This document shows, piece by piece, positions 36,862 through 45,268 of a DNA stretch of 64,000 nt (position 1 is the first letter of the stretch; the number at the start of each line of letters is the position of its first letter). Position numbers and translations under genes: made by a program. This DNA is from Pimelobacter simplex (GTDB lineage Bacteria; Actinomycetota; Actinomycetes; Propionibacteriales; Nocardioidaceae). The stretch is taken from positions 1,178,001 to 1,242,000 of the forward strand of contig NZ_CP096276.1 in assembly GCF_024662235.1 (NCBI RefSeq). The letters are read 5' to 3'. The notes under the pieces are model-generated. The model had not been told where the DNA came from, made no database searches, and worked only from the letters and a program-made list of their open reading frames with translations.

Positions 36862-38225
36862 CCGCTCTGCTCTACCTTCTCGGCGTCGTCGTCTTCGCAG
36901 TGGCGATCCTGGCGTCGATCGGCCTGCACGAGCTCGGCCACATGATCCCGGCCAAGGCCTTCGGCGGAAAGGTCACCCAGTACTTCATCGGGTTCGGCCC
37001 GACGGTGTGGAGCAAGCAGGTCGGCGAGACCGAGTACGGCGTCAAGGCGATCCCGCTCGGCGGCTACGTCAAGATCGTCGGCATGCTCCCGCCCGGCGCG
37101 GAGCAGCTGGCCGACGAGGCCGGCGTCGACGAGCACGGCAACCAGGTGCTCAAGGTCCGCAAGTCCAACACGGGCATGTTCACCCAGCTGATCTCCGACG
37201 CCCGCGCCGCGGAGTGGGAGCTGGTCCGTCCCGAGGACACCGACCGGCTCTTCTACAAGATGACCTGGTGGAAGAAGGTCATCGTCATGGGCGGCGGCCC
37301 GATGGTGAACATCGCCATCGCCTTCCTGATCTTCGCCGGCGTCTTCGCCACCTACGGCAACCCGAGCGACCAGAAGAGCGAGCTGACGATCAGCGAGGTC
37401 CAGGGCTGCGTGATCCCGGTCGACGAGAACGGCCGGACCTGCACCGAGGACGAGATCGCGACCTCGCCGACCCCGGCGTACGCGGCCGGGCTCCAGAAGG
37501 GCGACCGCTTCGTCTCCTTCAACGGCACCACGATCACCACCTGGGAGCAGCTCCAGAAGCTCATCCGCTCCAACGACGACGGCGAGGCCACGATCGTCGT
37601 CGAGCGCGGCGGCGAGCAGCTCACCCTCGCCACCCGAACCAAGGTCGAGCCGCGCTTCCTCGAGGCCGAGGACCGCGAGAAGAAGAAGACCACCGAGGTC
37701 GGCTTCCTCGGCGTCAGTCCGGTCACCCACCCGACCACCGGCGGTGTGTTCTACACCGCGGGCCAGATGGGCCACATGACCGTCGAGGTCGTGAAGTCGC
37801 TCGCCACCCTGCCGGTCAAGGTCTGGGACGTCGCCAAGGCCATCGTCGGCGTCGAGAAGCGCGACCCGGCGGGCCCGGTCAGCATCGTCGGCGGCGGCCG
37901 CCTGGCCGGCGAGACCGCGTCCCACGACGAGATCAGCAGCCGCGACAAGGTGCTCTCGCTGCTCATGCTGGTCGCGGGCTTCAACTTCTTCATCGGCATG
38001 CTCAATCTGGTGCCGCTGCTGCCGCTCGACGGCGGTCACATCGCCAGCGCGCTGTGGGAGGCCGTGCGCCGCGGCCGGGCCCGGCTCTTCCGCCGTCCCG
38101 ACCCGGGCTACGTCGACGCCGCCAAGCTGCTCCCGATCGCCTACGTCGTGGCGAGCGCGCTGCTCGTCATGGGCCTGGTGCTGATCGTCGCGGACATCGT
38201 GGTGCCCGTGCACCTCGAATCCTGA
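36858..38225 (+). CDS. Site-2 intramembrane metalloprotease, RseP/Rip1 family
   Basis: 455 aa. The zinc site HELGH (H24, E25, H28) is in the first helix, [13 protein letters not shown] is in the second, and the third ligand in [12 protein letters not shown] near residue 390. A single PDZ domain lies between (about 205-290; [25 protein letters not shown]). The mycobacterial counterpart Rip1 cleaves anti-sigma factors in the membrane. Residues 75-140 carry an extra hydrophilic insert ([19 protein letters not shown]). It is encoded between dxr and ispG. Confidence 0.94.
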   Translation: MTALLYLLGVVVFAVAILASIGLHELGHMIPAKAFGGKVTQYFIGFGPTVWSKQVGETEYGVKAIPLGGYVKIVGMLPPGAEQLADEAGVDEHGNQVLKVRKSNTGMFTQLISDARAAEWELVRPEDTDRLFYKMTWWKKVIVMGGGPMVNIAIAFLIFAGVFATYGNPSDQKSELTISEVQGCVIPVDENGRTCTEDEIATSPTPAYAAGLQKGDRFVSFNGTTITTWEQLQKLIRSNDDGEATIVVERGGEQLTLATRTKVEPRFLEAEDREKKKTTEVGFLGVSPVTHPTTGGVFYTAGQMGHMTVEVVKSLATLPVKVWDVAKAIVGVEKRDPAGPVSIVGGGRLAGETASHDEISSRDKVLSLLMLVAGFNFFIGMLNLVPLLPLDGGHIASALWEAVRRGRARLFRRPDPGYVDAAKLLPIAYVVASALLVMGLVLIVADIVVPVHLES

Positions 38226-38243
38226 TCCCACCCCACCCGCGAC

Positions 38244-38249
38244 TAACCT
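38244..38249 (+). promoter_or_regulatory. -10 element of ispG
   Basis: TAACCT lies 6 bp before ATG 38256, within the 30-bp gap after the protease gene. ispG may thus have its own leaderless transcript in addition to read-through from dxr. No clear -35 is seen. Confidence 0.45.
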
Positions 38250-38255
38250 GGACCC

Positions 38256-39407
38256 ATGACGTCGATCAGCCTGGGCATGCCGGCCGCGCCGCCGCCGGTG
38301 CTCGCCCCCCGTCGTACCACCCGCCAGATCCAGGTGGGCAAGGTCGGGGTCGGCAGCGACCACCCGATCTCGGTGCAGTCGATGACCACGACGCTGACCT
38401 CCGACGTCAACTCCACGCTCCAGCAGATCGCCGAGCTCACCGCGGCCGGCTGCGACATCGTCCGGGTGGCCTGCCCCAGCCAGGACGACGCCGAGGCGCT
38501 TCCCGAGATCGCCCAGCACAGCCAGATCCCGGTCATCGCCGACATCCACTTTCAGCCGAAGTACGTCTTCGCCGCGATCGAGGCCGGCTGCGCCGCCGTC
38601 CGGGTCAACCCGGGCAACATCAAGAAGTTCGACGACCAGGTCAAGGAGATCGCCGCGGCCGCCAAGGACCACGGCACCTCGATCCGGATCGGCGTCAACG
38701 CGGGCTCGCTCGACAAGCGGCTGCTCGAGAAGTACGGCAAGGCCACCCCCGAGGCGCTCGTCGAGTCGGCGGTCTGGGAGGCGAGCCTCTTCGAGGAGCA
38801 CGGCTTCCGCGACTTCAAGATCTCGGTCAAGCACAACGACCCCGTCGTCATGGTGCGCGCCTACGAGCTGCTCGCCGAGGCGGGCGACTGGCCGCTGCAC
38901 CTCGGGGTGACCGAGGCCGGTCCGGCGTTCCAGGGCACCATCAAGTCGGCGACCGCCTTCGGCGCGCTCCTCTCGCGCGGCATCGGCGACACCATCCGGG
39001 TCTCGCTCTCGGCGCCGCCGGTCGAGGAGGTCAAGGTCGGCATCCAGATCCTCCAGTCGCTCAACCTGCGCCCGCGCAAGCTCGAGATCGTCTCGTGCCC
39101 CTCGTGCGGCCGGGCCCAGGTCGACGTCTACACGCTGGCCGAGCGGGTCACCGCCGGTCTCGACGGGCTCGAGGTCCCGCTGCGCGTGGCCGTCATGGGC
39201 TGTGTCGTCAATGGTCCCGGTGAGGCCCGCGAGGCCGACCTGGGTGTCGCCTCCGGCAACGGCAAGGGCCAGATCTTCGTCAAGGGCGAGGTCATCAAGA
39301 CCGTGCCCGAGGCCGAGATCGTCGAGACCCTGATCGAGGAGGCGATGAAGATCGCCGAGTCGATGGAGCCGGTCGAGGGCGCCGAGCCCACCGTCTCGGT
39401 CTCCTAG
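38256..39407 (+). CDS. ispG: 4-hydroxy-3-methylbut-2-enyl diphosphate synthase (flavodoxin-dependent)
   Basis: 383 aa. The TIM-barrel part includes [21 protein letters not shown] and [14 protein letters not shown]; the Fe-S domain holds CPSCGRAQ and [17 protein letters not shown], supplying three cysteines of a [4Fe-4S] cluster. IspG converts MEcPP to HMBPP in the MEP pathway. The stop overlaps the convergent homocysteine methyltransferase stop by four bases (CTAG). Confidence 0.96.
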   Translation: MTSISLGMPAAPPPVLAPRRTTRQIQVGKVGVGSDHPISVQSMTTTLTSDVNSTLQQIAELTAAGCDIVRVACPSQDDAEALPEIAQHSQIPVIADIHFQPKYVFAAIEAGCAAVRVNPGNIKKFDDQVKEIAAAAKDHGTSIRIGVNAGSLDKRLLEKYGKATPEALVESAVWEASLFEEHGFRDFKISVKHNDPVVMVRAYELLAEAGDWPLHLGVTEAGPAFQGTIKSATAFGALLSRGIGDTIRVSLSAPPVEEVKVGIQILQSLNLRPRKLEIVSCPSCGRAQVDVYTLAERVTAGLDGLEVPLRVAVMGCVVNGPGEAREADLGVASGNGKGQIFVKGEVIKTVPEAEIVETLIEEAMKIAESMEPVEGAEPTVSVS

Positions 39408-40306
39408 GCAGGCCCGGGGACGCCCCACATCGCGGCCACGTGCCGCGCATCGGTCCCGCAGCAGCCGCCCAGGACCGTCACCGCCGTGAAGGCGTCGAGC
39501 AGCGGTCGCTGGTCGGCGGCGAGCCGATCGGGATCGCCCGCGTCGAGGGTCGGTGCGGCGTCCAGCTCGGCATGGCTCATCGTCGAGGCGTTGACCCGCA
39601 GGCCGCCCACCCGGTCGCGCCAGGCGCCCTCGTCGAGTCCGCGCGCGACGTGGCTCGGGTGCGCGCAGTTGACCACGAAGTACGCCGGCGGCGCCGCCGC
39701 GTCGACCGCAGCGACCGCGGCGGCCAGCGTCGTCCCGTCCGGCAGCCGACCGTCGGTCTCGACGGTGAACCCGATCCCGGCCGGCAGGCCGACGTCGGCG
39801 GCCGCGCGGCTGATGCCGATCGCCTCGCCGACCTCGGTCAGGGTCAGCGCCGTGGCCCGGTCCGCGCCGCCGGCCGCGAACGAGGCGAGCTGCGGTCGGT
39901 GGTACTCGGCGGCCGCGTCGGGGTCGACCGGTCCGGCCGAGGCGTAGCCGTCGCCGCGCGGGCCCAGCATCCCGCCGACCTGCCAGCCCACCAGCTCGTC
40001 GGCCCGCTCCGCCGCGACCTCGCGCAGCAGGTCGAGGCTCGCCCGATCGATCCGGTCGAGCGCCGCGGCGTCGTACCCGAGGACGGCGGCGTGGTCGGGG
40101 TTGGCCCGCCAGGTCGGTGCCTCCAGCAGCACGGGTGCCTGCGCGCGCACGGCGATGTCGACGTAGCCGCGGTAGTAGTCGCGCAGCACCGCCCGGCCCT
40201 CCTCGGAGTCGAGCAGCGGGAAGGCGGCGAACTCGGGTAGGTCGAAGCCGCGCAGGAAGATCAGCTCGGTCTCCAGACCGCCGTCCGTCACGTGTCGTGT
40301 CGTCAT
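39404..40306 (-). CDS. Homocysteine S-methyltransferase-like protein
   Basis: 300 aa from ATG 40306, which has GGAGG 6-7 bp upstream. The N-terminal [11 protein letters not shown] and the zinc ligands in [11 protein letters not shown] and [13 protein letters not shown] (Cys in the first, CC in the second) match the Hmt/MmuM family. It probably transfers a methyl group from S-methylmethionine or a related donor to homocysteine, giving methionine. It is a single minus-strand gene between ispG and the GNAT gene. Confidence 0.88.
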   Translation of the reverse strand: MTTRHVTDGGLETELIFLRGFDLPEFAAFPLLDSEEGRAVLRDYYRGYVDIAVRAQAPVLLEAPTWRANPDHAAVLGYDAAALDRIDRASLDLLREVAAERADELVGWQVGGMLGPRGDGYASAGPVDPDAAAEYHRPQLASFAAGGADRATALTLTEVGEAIGISRAAADVGLPAGIGFTVETDGRLPDGTTLAAAVAAVDAAAPPAYFVVNCAHPSHVARGLDEGAWRDRVGGLRVNASTMSHAELDAAPTLDAGDPDRLAADQRPLLDAFTAVTVLGGCCGTDARHVAAMWGVPGPA

Positions 40307-40381
40307 CGGGCACCTCCGCCGGTCGCACCAGTGTGCGCTCGGAGAGAACGGGGACGCCATCCCAAGAACCGGGGAGTGCCC

Positions 40382-40387
40382 TAGGCT
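40382..40387 (+). promoter_or_regulatory. -10 element of the GNAT gene
   Basis: TAGGCT lies 6 bp before GTG 40394, implying a leaderless start. It is the same hexamer and spacing as in front of the ferritin and proS genes. Confidence 0.5.
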
Positions 40388-40393
40388 CGGGCC

Positions 40394-41239
40394 GTGTTGA
40401 CGACCCGGTCCGGTGTGCGCGTGCTCGCGCAGACCGACCTGCCCGCGTTCCTGGCCCTGGCCGGCCAGGACCCGGTCGCCAACGTCTTCGCGATCCACCG
40501 CGCCCACACCACCAACCTCGAGCCGCGCTGGCTCGGTGGCGAGATGTGGGGCCGGTTCCGCGAGGGTGAGCTCGTCGCGGCCTGCCACGTCGCCGCCAAC
40601 CTGGTGCCGGTGCAGGCCACCGCCGACGACGCGGCCCGGTTCGCCGAGCGGGCCCTGGCCCGGCGTCGTACGGTCTCGACGATCGTGGGCCCGCAGGAGC
40701 CGGTCCGCGCCTTCTGGGGTCAGGTCGCCCCTCACTGGGGCCAGCCGCGCGACGTGCGCTGGGACCAGCGGCACCTGGCGATCGACACCGCACCCGCGAT
40801 CACCCCCGACCACGGCGTGCGCGCCGGCGTCCGCGACGACCTGGCCACCCTCTACCCGGCCTGCGTGGCGATGTACACCGAGGAGGTCGGCGTCTCGCCC
40901 GAGACCGGCGGGGGCGGCGACCTCTACCGGGCTCGCGTCGCCCAGCTCGTCGGCCGCGGCTGGTCCTTCGTCCGGTACGACGGCGACGAGCTCGTCTTCA
41001 AGGCCGAGGTCGCCTGCGCGACCCCCGACGCGGCCCAGATCCAGGGGGTCTGGGTGCCACCGCACCGGCGCGGCGAGGGCCTGGCCACGGCAGGCATGGC
41101 CGCGGTCGTGCACCAGGTGCGCGCCCGGATCTCGCCGACGGTCTCGCTCTACGTCAACGACTGGAACCACGCGGCCCGCAAGGCCTACGAGCGCGTCGGC
41201 TTCGTCGAGACGGCGCGCTTCGCGACCGTCATGTTCTGA
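40394..41239 (+). CDS. GNAT N-acetyltransferase with N-terminal DUF4081-like half
   Basis: 281 aa. The C-terminal half (about 140-281) is a GNAT domain: AQIQGVWVPPHRRGEGLATAG is the acetyl-CoA loop and SLYVNDWNHAARKAYERVGF the final strand-helix. The N-terminal half (ALAGQDPVANVFAIHRAHTTNL) resembles DUF4081, the arrangement of mycobacterial Rv2867c, which also lies behind ispG. The acetyl acceptor is not known. GTG start. It overlaps the convergent tetR gene by 11 bp. Confidence 0.85.
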   Translation: MLTTRSGVRVLAQTDLPAFLALAGQDPVANVFAIHRAHTTNLEPRWLGGEMWGRFREGELVAACHVAANLVPVQATADDAARFAERALARRRTVSTIVGPQEPVRAFWGQVAPHWGQPRDVRWDQRHLAIDTAPAITPDHGVRAGVRDDLATLYPACVAMYTEEVGVSPETGGGGDLYRARVAQLVGRGWSFVRYDGDELVFKAEVACATPDAAQIQGVWVPPHRRGEGLATAGMAAVVHQVRARISPTVSLYVNDWNHAARKAYERVGFVETARFATVMF

Positions 41240-41846
41240 CCCGCGGCAGCCCGTTCCACAGCAGCTGGGCCGCGACGTCGGTGACCTCGTCGAGCGAGGC
41301 GTCCGGGTGCTCCTGCCACCAGCGCGCGACACCGTCGACCCCGGTGATGAGCAGCTCGACCACGACCGCCGCGGGGGTCGTCCCGGCGGCCAGCCCGGCG
41401 CGGGCGAGGTCGGGGCCGAGCATCGTCGCGACCGCCTGGGTGCGCGCGGCGCGGAAGGCGTGCACGGCCTGGTCGAGCCCCGGGTCACCCGTGGGGATCG
41501 GGTCGACGAGCAGCCGGCGGGCGGCCGGGCGCTGCTGCGCGAACGAGAGGTACGCCGCCACGGTGGCCCGCATCCGCGCCCGGCCGGCGCCGGCCCCGGT
41601 GATGCCGCTGCCGACCTCGGCGAGCATCGCGGCGTTCTCGGTGCCGAGCACGTGCAGGTAGAGCGCGCGCTTGTCTTGGAAGTGGTCGTAGAGCACGGTG
41701 CGCGAGACGCCGGCGGCGGCCGCGATCTCGCCGACCGACGCGGCGTCGTACCCGCGCTCGGCGAAGACCTCGACGGCCGCGGCCTCGATCCGCTCCCGGC
41801 GTGCGGACGCGGTCAGCCGGCGGCGGACGGAACCGGACGCGCTCAC
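41229..41846 (-). CDS. TetR-family transcriptional regulator
   Basis: 205 aa from GTG 41846. The N-terminal helix-turn-helix is clear: RRERIEAAAVEVFAERGYDAAS, VGEIAAAAGVSRTVLYDHFQDK. The C-terminal ligand domain has no recognised signature. It is divergent from the FAD enzyme gene, and the 7-bp dyad at 41911-41928 in the gap is the likely operator, so it probably represses that gene and itself. Confidence 0.92.
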   Translation of the reverse strand: MSASGSVRRRLTASARRERIEAAAVEVFAERGYDAASVGEIAAAAGVSRTVLYDHFQDKRALYLHVLGTENAAMLAEVGSGITGAGAGRARMRATVAAYLSFAQQRPAARRLLVDPIPTGDPGLDQAVHAFRAARTQAVATMLGPDLARAGLAAGTTPAAVVVELLITGVDGVARWWQEHPDASLDEVTDVAAQLLWNGLPRVRT

Positions 41847-41910
41847 GGTCGCCTCCTCGGGGGCCCTTGACCTCGCATGGCGGGGTCACGATACTCGGCG
41901 GCACGCAGTT

Positions 41911-41928
41911 ACCGACAGTAGTGTCGGT
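41911..41928. promoter_or_regulatory. Likely TetR operator
   Basis: ACCGACA-GTAG-TGTCGGT is a perfect 7-bp inverted repeat with a 4-bp centre, in the 104-bp gap between divergent tetR and the FAD-dependent enzyme gene. Size and place fit a TetR dimer site. Confidence 0.7.
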
Positions 41929-41950
41929 TGAGATCATGGGGTGATCGCGG

Positions 41951-43702
41951 ATGGCGCAGCGTGTGGACCGTCGTACCTTGCTCCTGTCGTCGGCCGCGGC
42001 CGGCGCGGGCGCCGTCCTGGCCGGCACCGGCCTGGCGCCGGCGTTCGCCGCCACGCCCGGACGCCGGGCCGTCGTCCTCGGCGGCGGGATGGCGGGGCTG
42101 ACCGCCGCCCACGAGCTCGTCGAGCGCGGCTTCGAGGTGACGGTCTTCGAGCCGTCCGCCTGGGGAGGCAAGGCGCGGAGCATCCCCGTGGCCGGCACCG
42201 GCACGGGCGGCCGTGCGGACCTGCCGGGCGAGCACGGCTTCCGGTTCTTCCCCGGCTTCTACCACCACGTGCCCGAGACGATGAGACGCATCCCGTTCGG
42301 CACGGGCACCGTCGGCGACAACCTCGTCGCGGCCACCGGCGGCAAGTTCCTGCGCGCGGGGGAGCGGGCCGACGGCTTCGTCTTCGGCATCGGGCCGGAC
42401 CCCCAGCAGCTGCTCACGGTCGACGGCCTGCGCCGCTACCTGCGCGACACCCTCGGCGGCCGAACCGTCCCGCCCCAGGAGCTCGCCTACTTCGTCGAGC
42501 GGCTCCTCGTCTTCCTGACCAGCTGCGACGAGCGCCGCTTGGGCCAGTGGGAGAAGGTCAGCTGGTGGGACTTCGTCGGCGCCGGCAAGCGCTCGAAGGA
42601 GTACCAGCGCGTCCTCGCCGCCGGCCTGACCCGCAGCCTGGTCGCGGCCAAGGAGACGATCGCCAGCACCCGCACCATCGGCAACATGGGCGAGGCGTTC
42701 GTCTACAACATGATGGGCCGCGGCAACGACGGCGCACTCGACCGCGTCCTCGACCTGCCCACCAACGAGGCGTGGATCGACCCGTGGACGGCGTACCTGC
42801 GCGGTCGCGGGGTGCGCCTGGTGTTCGGCCAGCGCCTCGTCCGGTACGACATCGAGCGCGGCCGGGTCGCCGCGGCCGTCCTCGCCGACGCCTCGGGCGC
42901 CACGACCCGGGTCGAGGCCGACTGGTTCGTCAGCGCGATGCCCGTCGAGCGCGTCGTACCGACGCTGACGCCGGCCGTGCTCGGGCTCGCGCCCGAGCTC
43001 GAGGAGCTCGGCACCCTGACCACCGACTGGATGGTGGGCATCCAGTTCTTCCTGCGCGCGCCGGTCAAGCTCACCCACGGCCACATCACGTTCCTCGACG
43101 CGCCGTGGTCGCTGACCGCGCTGACCCAGGGCCAGTTCTGGGCGGACCGCACGATCACCCGCGACTACGGCGACGGCGCGGTCGTCGACATCCTCTCGAT
43201 CGACATCTCCAACTGGGACGCGCCGGGCATCCTCTACGGCAAGACCGCCAAGGAGTGCACGCCCGCCGAGATCGCCGCCGAGGTGCTCGCCCAGGTCCGG
43301 GCCCACCACACGGCCGGCGACCTGCTCCCCGAGGGGATCATCCACTCCTGGTTCCTCGACCCCGGCGTGCGCTGGGACGCCGCCCAGCGCCGCAACACCA
43401 ACGAGACGCCGCTGCTCGTCAACACCGTCGACTCCTGGTCGCGGCGCCCGACCGCCCGGACCGGCGTACCGAACCTGATGATGAGCGGCGACTTCGTGCA
43501 GACCGACATCGATCTGGCCACCATGGAGGGCGCCAACGAGTCGGCCCGGCACGCGGTCAACGCGATCCTCGACGAGTCGGGCTCGTCCGCCGCACGGGCG
43601 AAGACCTTCCGGCTCTACGACCCGCCGGAGTTCACGCTGCTCAAGCAGACCGACCGGCTGCTCTACAAGCTCGGCCGGCGCAACCTGCTTGACCTGGGGT
43701 GA
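41951..43702 (+). CDS. Tat-exported FAD-dependent amine-oxidase/phytoene-desaturase-like enzyme
   Basis: 583 aa. A Tat-like signal precedes the mature enzyme (RRTLLLSSAAAGAGAVLAG, cleavage near AFA-AT). The FAD motif VVLGGGMAGLTAAHELVERG is followed by FEPSAWGGKARS and GEHGFRFFPGFYHHVPETM, the latter typical of the hydroxysqualene dehydroxylase/carotenoid desaturase branch of the NAD(P)-binding amine-oxidase superfamily. C-terminal NLMMSGDFVQTDIDLATMEGA closes the FAD site. The substrate is unknown, possibly an isoprenoid. Control by the divergent TetR is likely. Confidence 0.85.
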   Translation: MAQRVDRRTLLLSSAAAGAGAVLAGTGLAPAFAATPGRRAVVLGGGMAGLTAAHELVERGFEVTVFEPSAWGGKARSIPVAGTGTGGRADLPGEHGFRFFPGFYHHVPETMRRIPFGTGTVGDNLVAATGGKFLRAGERADGFVFGIGPDPQQLLTVDGLRRYLRDTLGGRTVPPQELAYFVERLLVFLTSCDERRLGQWEKVSWWDFVGAGKRSKEYQRVLAAGLTRSLVAAKETIASTRTIGNMGEAFVYNMMGRGNDGALDRVLDLPTNEAWIDPWTAYLRGRGVRLVFGQRLVRYDIERGRVAAAVLADASGATTRVEADWFVSAMPVERVVPTLTPAVLGLAPELEELGTLTTDWMVGIQFFLRAPVKLTHGHITFLDAPWSLTALTQGQFWADRTITRDYGDGAVVDILSIDISNWDAPGILYGKTAKECTPAEIAAEVLAQVRAHHTAGDLLPEGIIHSWFLDPGVRWDAAQRRNTNETPLLVNTVDSWSRRPTARTGVPNLMMSGDFVQTDIDLATMEGANESARHAVNAILDESGSSAARAKTFRLYDPPEFTLLKQTDRLLYKLGRRNLLDLG

Positions 43703-43714
43703 CACCCTGCCTGC

Positions 43715-44656
43715 ATGCGGAGCTGGGTGCTGGCTGTCTGTGTGGCGGCGGTCGGTCTGTCGGGATGCACGGGCGCGCCCGAGGCCGACCCGGACCAGCG
43801 TCTGTCGTGGCGCGAGATCGAGGGCGACGGCACCGGCGGCGACGGGCGCGTCGCCGTGTTCCTGTCGGCGTACGCCGACGCGGCGGAGCCGCGTGGCTTC
43901 CTGGGCCTCGTCGACGGCGAGGGCCGCACGGAGTTCCTGACGACCGAGACCCGCGCCGACGGGGTGCTGGCCGCGCACGACGGCGAGCTCTGCGCCTCCG
44001 ACCGCCGGTGGCGCTACCGGATCACGCCTTCCGGCGGGGAGCGGACGGCGCTTCGCGGCGGTGACGATGCACCGGTGGGCCGCTGGGCGGGCGTCCGGCC
44101 CGACGGCGGCGGGTGCGTGACCGTCGTCAGCGGGGTCTCGAACGAGGTCCTGTGGGAGACCGACGGCCGTGACCGGCGCTCCGTCGTACCGGGCGTCGTG
44201 GGGCCGGCCGGACTGTCGCCGGACGCTCTCTGGGTGCTCGGTGCGCCGCTGTCCGGCCCCGGCCCCCAGACGCTCTACCGGACCGACCTCGCCACCGGCG
44301 AGACCACCGAGCACCTGTCCTGGCAGGTGGGGTCCGACACGCTCACCGACCTGTTCTGGCACGACGGCCGCCTGGTCGCCCTCGACGCGGACCTGCGCCT
44401 TGCCGAGCTCGACCCCGTGGCGCGCCGCGCCGACACGACCCTGCTCCAGCACCCGGCCGGCGGCGGGCCGAGCGCGGCGCCCCCGGTCCACGGCGCCGCC
44501 ACGGCCCTGCGCGCGGGCCACCTCGACGGCGACACCCTGTACACCGCCGACAGCGCCGGTGAGATCCTCGGCGTCGACCTGACCACCCGCCGGATCCGGG
44601 TCGTCGGCACGCTGAGCCCCGAGTCCGCCGCGGCCGTCGACGCGGCCGCCGCGTGA
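43715..44656 (+). CDS. Beta-propeller lipoprotein, frameshifted near its 3' end
   Basis: 313 aa up to the first stop. N-terminus SWVLAVCVAAVGLSGC is a lipoprotein signal (LSGC). The body is made of propeller-like blades with repeated D-G-x-L/R and T-T/G-E turns (DLATGETTEHL, DLTTRRIRVVG). The reading stops right after a GC-rich run; one base later the +1 frame continues with a matching blade to 44822, so either the gene is broken or one base is wrong in the sequence. Function unknown. It begins 12 bp after the FAD enzyme. Confidence 0.75.
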   Translation: MRSWVLAVCVAAVGLSGCTGAPEADPDQRLSWREIEGDGTGGDGRVAVFLSAYADAAEPRGFLGLVDGEGRTEFLTTETRADGVLAAHDGELCASDRRWRYRITPSGGERTALRGGDDAPVGRWAGVRPDGGGCVTVVSGVSNEVLWETDGRDRRSVVPGVVGPAGLSPDALWVLGAPLSGPGPQTLYRTDLATGETTEHLSWQVGSDTLTDLFWHDGRLVALDADLRLAELDPVARRADTTLLQHPAGGGPSAAPPVHGAATALRAGHLDGDTLYTADSAGEILGVDLTTRRIRVVGTLSPESAAAVDAAAA

Positions 44657-44822
44657 CGGCGACCGGCTCCACCTCGTCCTCGTCGGCGCCGACGACGAGG
44701 TGACGCTCGAGACCTACGACCTGACCACGGGGGAGCGGGCCAAGCGCCAGGAGGTCGACGGCTGGTCCTCGCTGCTGGAGGGCGACCGGGTCCTGCTCAC
44801 CGGAGCCGCGGCGCTCGGGTAG
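44655..44822 (+). pseudogene. Displaced C-terminal blade of the propeller lipoprotein
   Basis: In the frame starting at 44655 the translation reads DGDRLHLVLVGADDEV, then TLETYDLTTGERAKRQEV and ends LLTGAAALG. It repeats the pattern of the blade just upstream (DGDTLYTADSAGEILGV, DLTTRRIRVV), so it was once joined to the gene at 43715. A gain or loss of one base near 44641-44656 explains the break. Confidence 0.7.
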
Positions 44823-44844
44823 GCGCGGCTGCCATGATGGCGCC

Positions 44845-45210
44845 ATGAGCCTGCCCGCGGGAGCCAAGGTCGTCACCGGTGCGTTCGTCGTCAGCGGCGT
44901 CGTGCACCTGGTCAAGCCCGAGGTCTTCGAGCCCCTGATGCCCCGGCAGCTGCCCGCGCACCGCGAGATCATCCTGGCCAGCGGCGTCGCCGAGCTGTTG
45001 TGCGCCGCGGGCCTGGTCGCGCCCCGGACCCGCAAGGTCGCCGGCTACGCCAGCGCCGCGCTGCTCGCCGGCGTCTTCCCCGGCAACGTGCAGATGGCGC
45101 TCGACGCGCTGCGCGGCGACAACGCTCCGCTCAAGGCGGTCTCGCTGGCCCGGCTGCCGCTCCAGTGGCCGCTGATCCGCTCCGCGCTCAAGGCGGCGCG
45201 CACCGCCTGA
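44845..45210 (+). CDS. DoxX-like small membrane protein
   Basis: 121 aa with four hydrophobic stretches ([58 protein letters not shown] and the C-terminal helix). The pattern P-x-x-F-x-x-L-M-P in the first loop and VFPGNVQMA are typical of DoxX/DUF417-type proteins found as small quinone-linked or detoxification-linked membrane proteins. Function unclear. Its stop begins the palindrome at 45210. Confidence 0.72.
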   Translation: MSLPAGAKVVTGAFVVSGVVHLVKPEVFEPLMPRQLPAHREIILASGVAELLCAAGLVAPRTRKVAGYASAALLAGVFPGNVQMALDALRGDNAPLKAVSLARLPLQWPLIRSALKAARTA

Positions 45211-45225
45211 ACGTCCCGGGACGTT
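45210..45225. promoter_or_regulatory. Perfect 16-bp palindrome before proS
   Basis: AACGTCCC-GGGACGTT has no central spacer and overlaps the last base of the DoxX-like gene. It lies about 30 bp ahead of the proS -10. An operator or a short terminator hairpin are both possible. Confidence 0.5.
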
Positions 45226-45255
45226 ACTGGTTCGCCCCGCGTCGTACCCCGGCCG

Positions 45256-45261
45256 TAGGCT
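45256..45261 (+). promoter_or_regulatory. -10 element of proS
   Basis: TAGGCT lies 7 bp before GTG 45269, consistent with a leaderless proS mRNA. There is no recognisable ribosome binding site in front of the GTG. Confidence 0.5.
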
Positions 45262-45268
45262 TCGCCCC

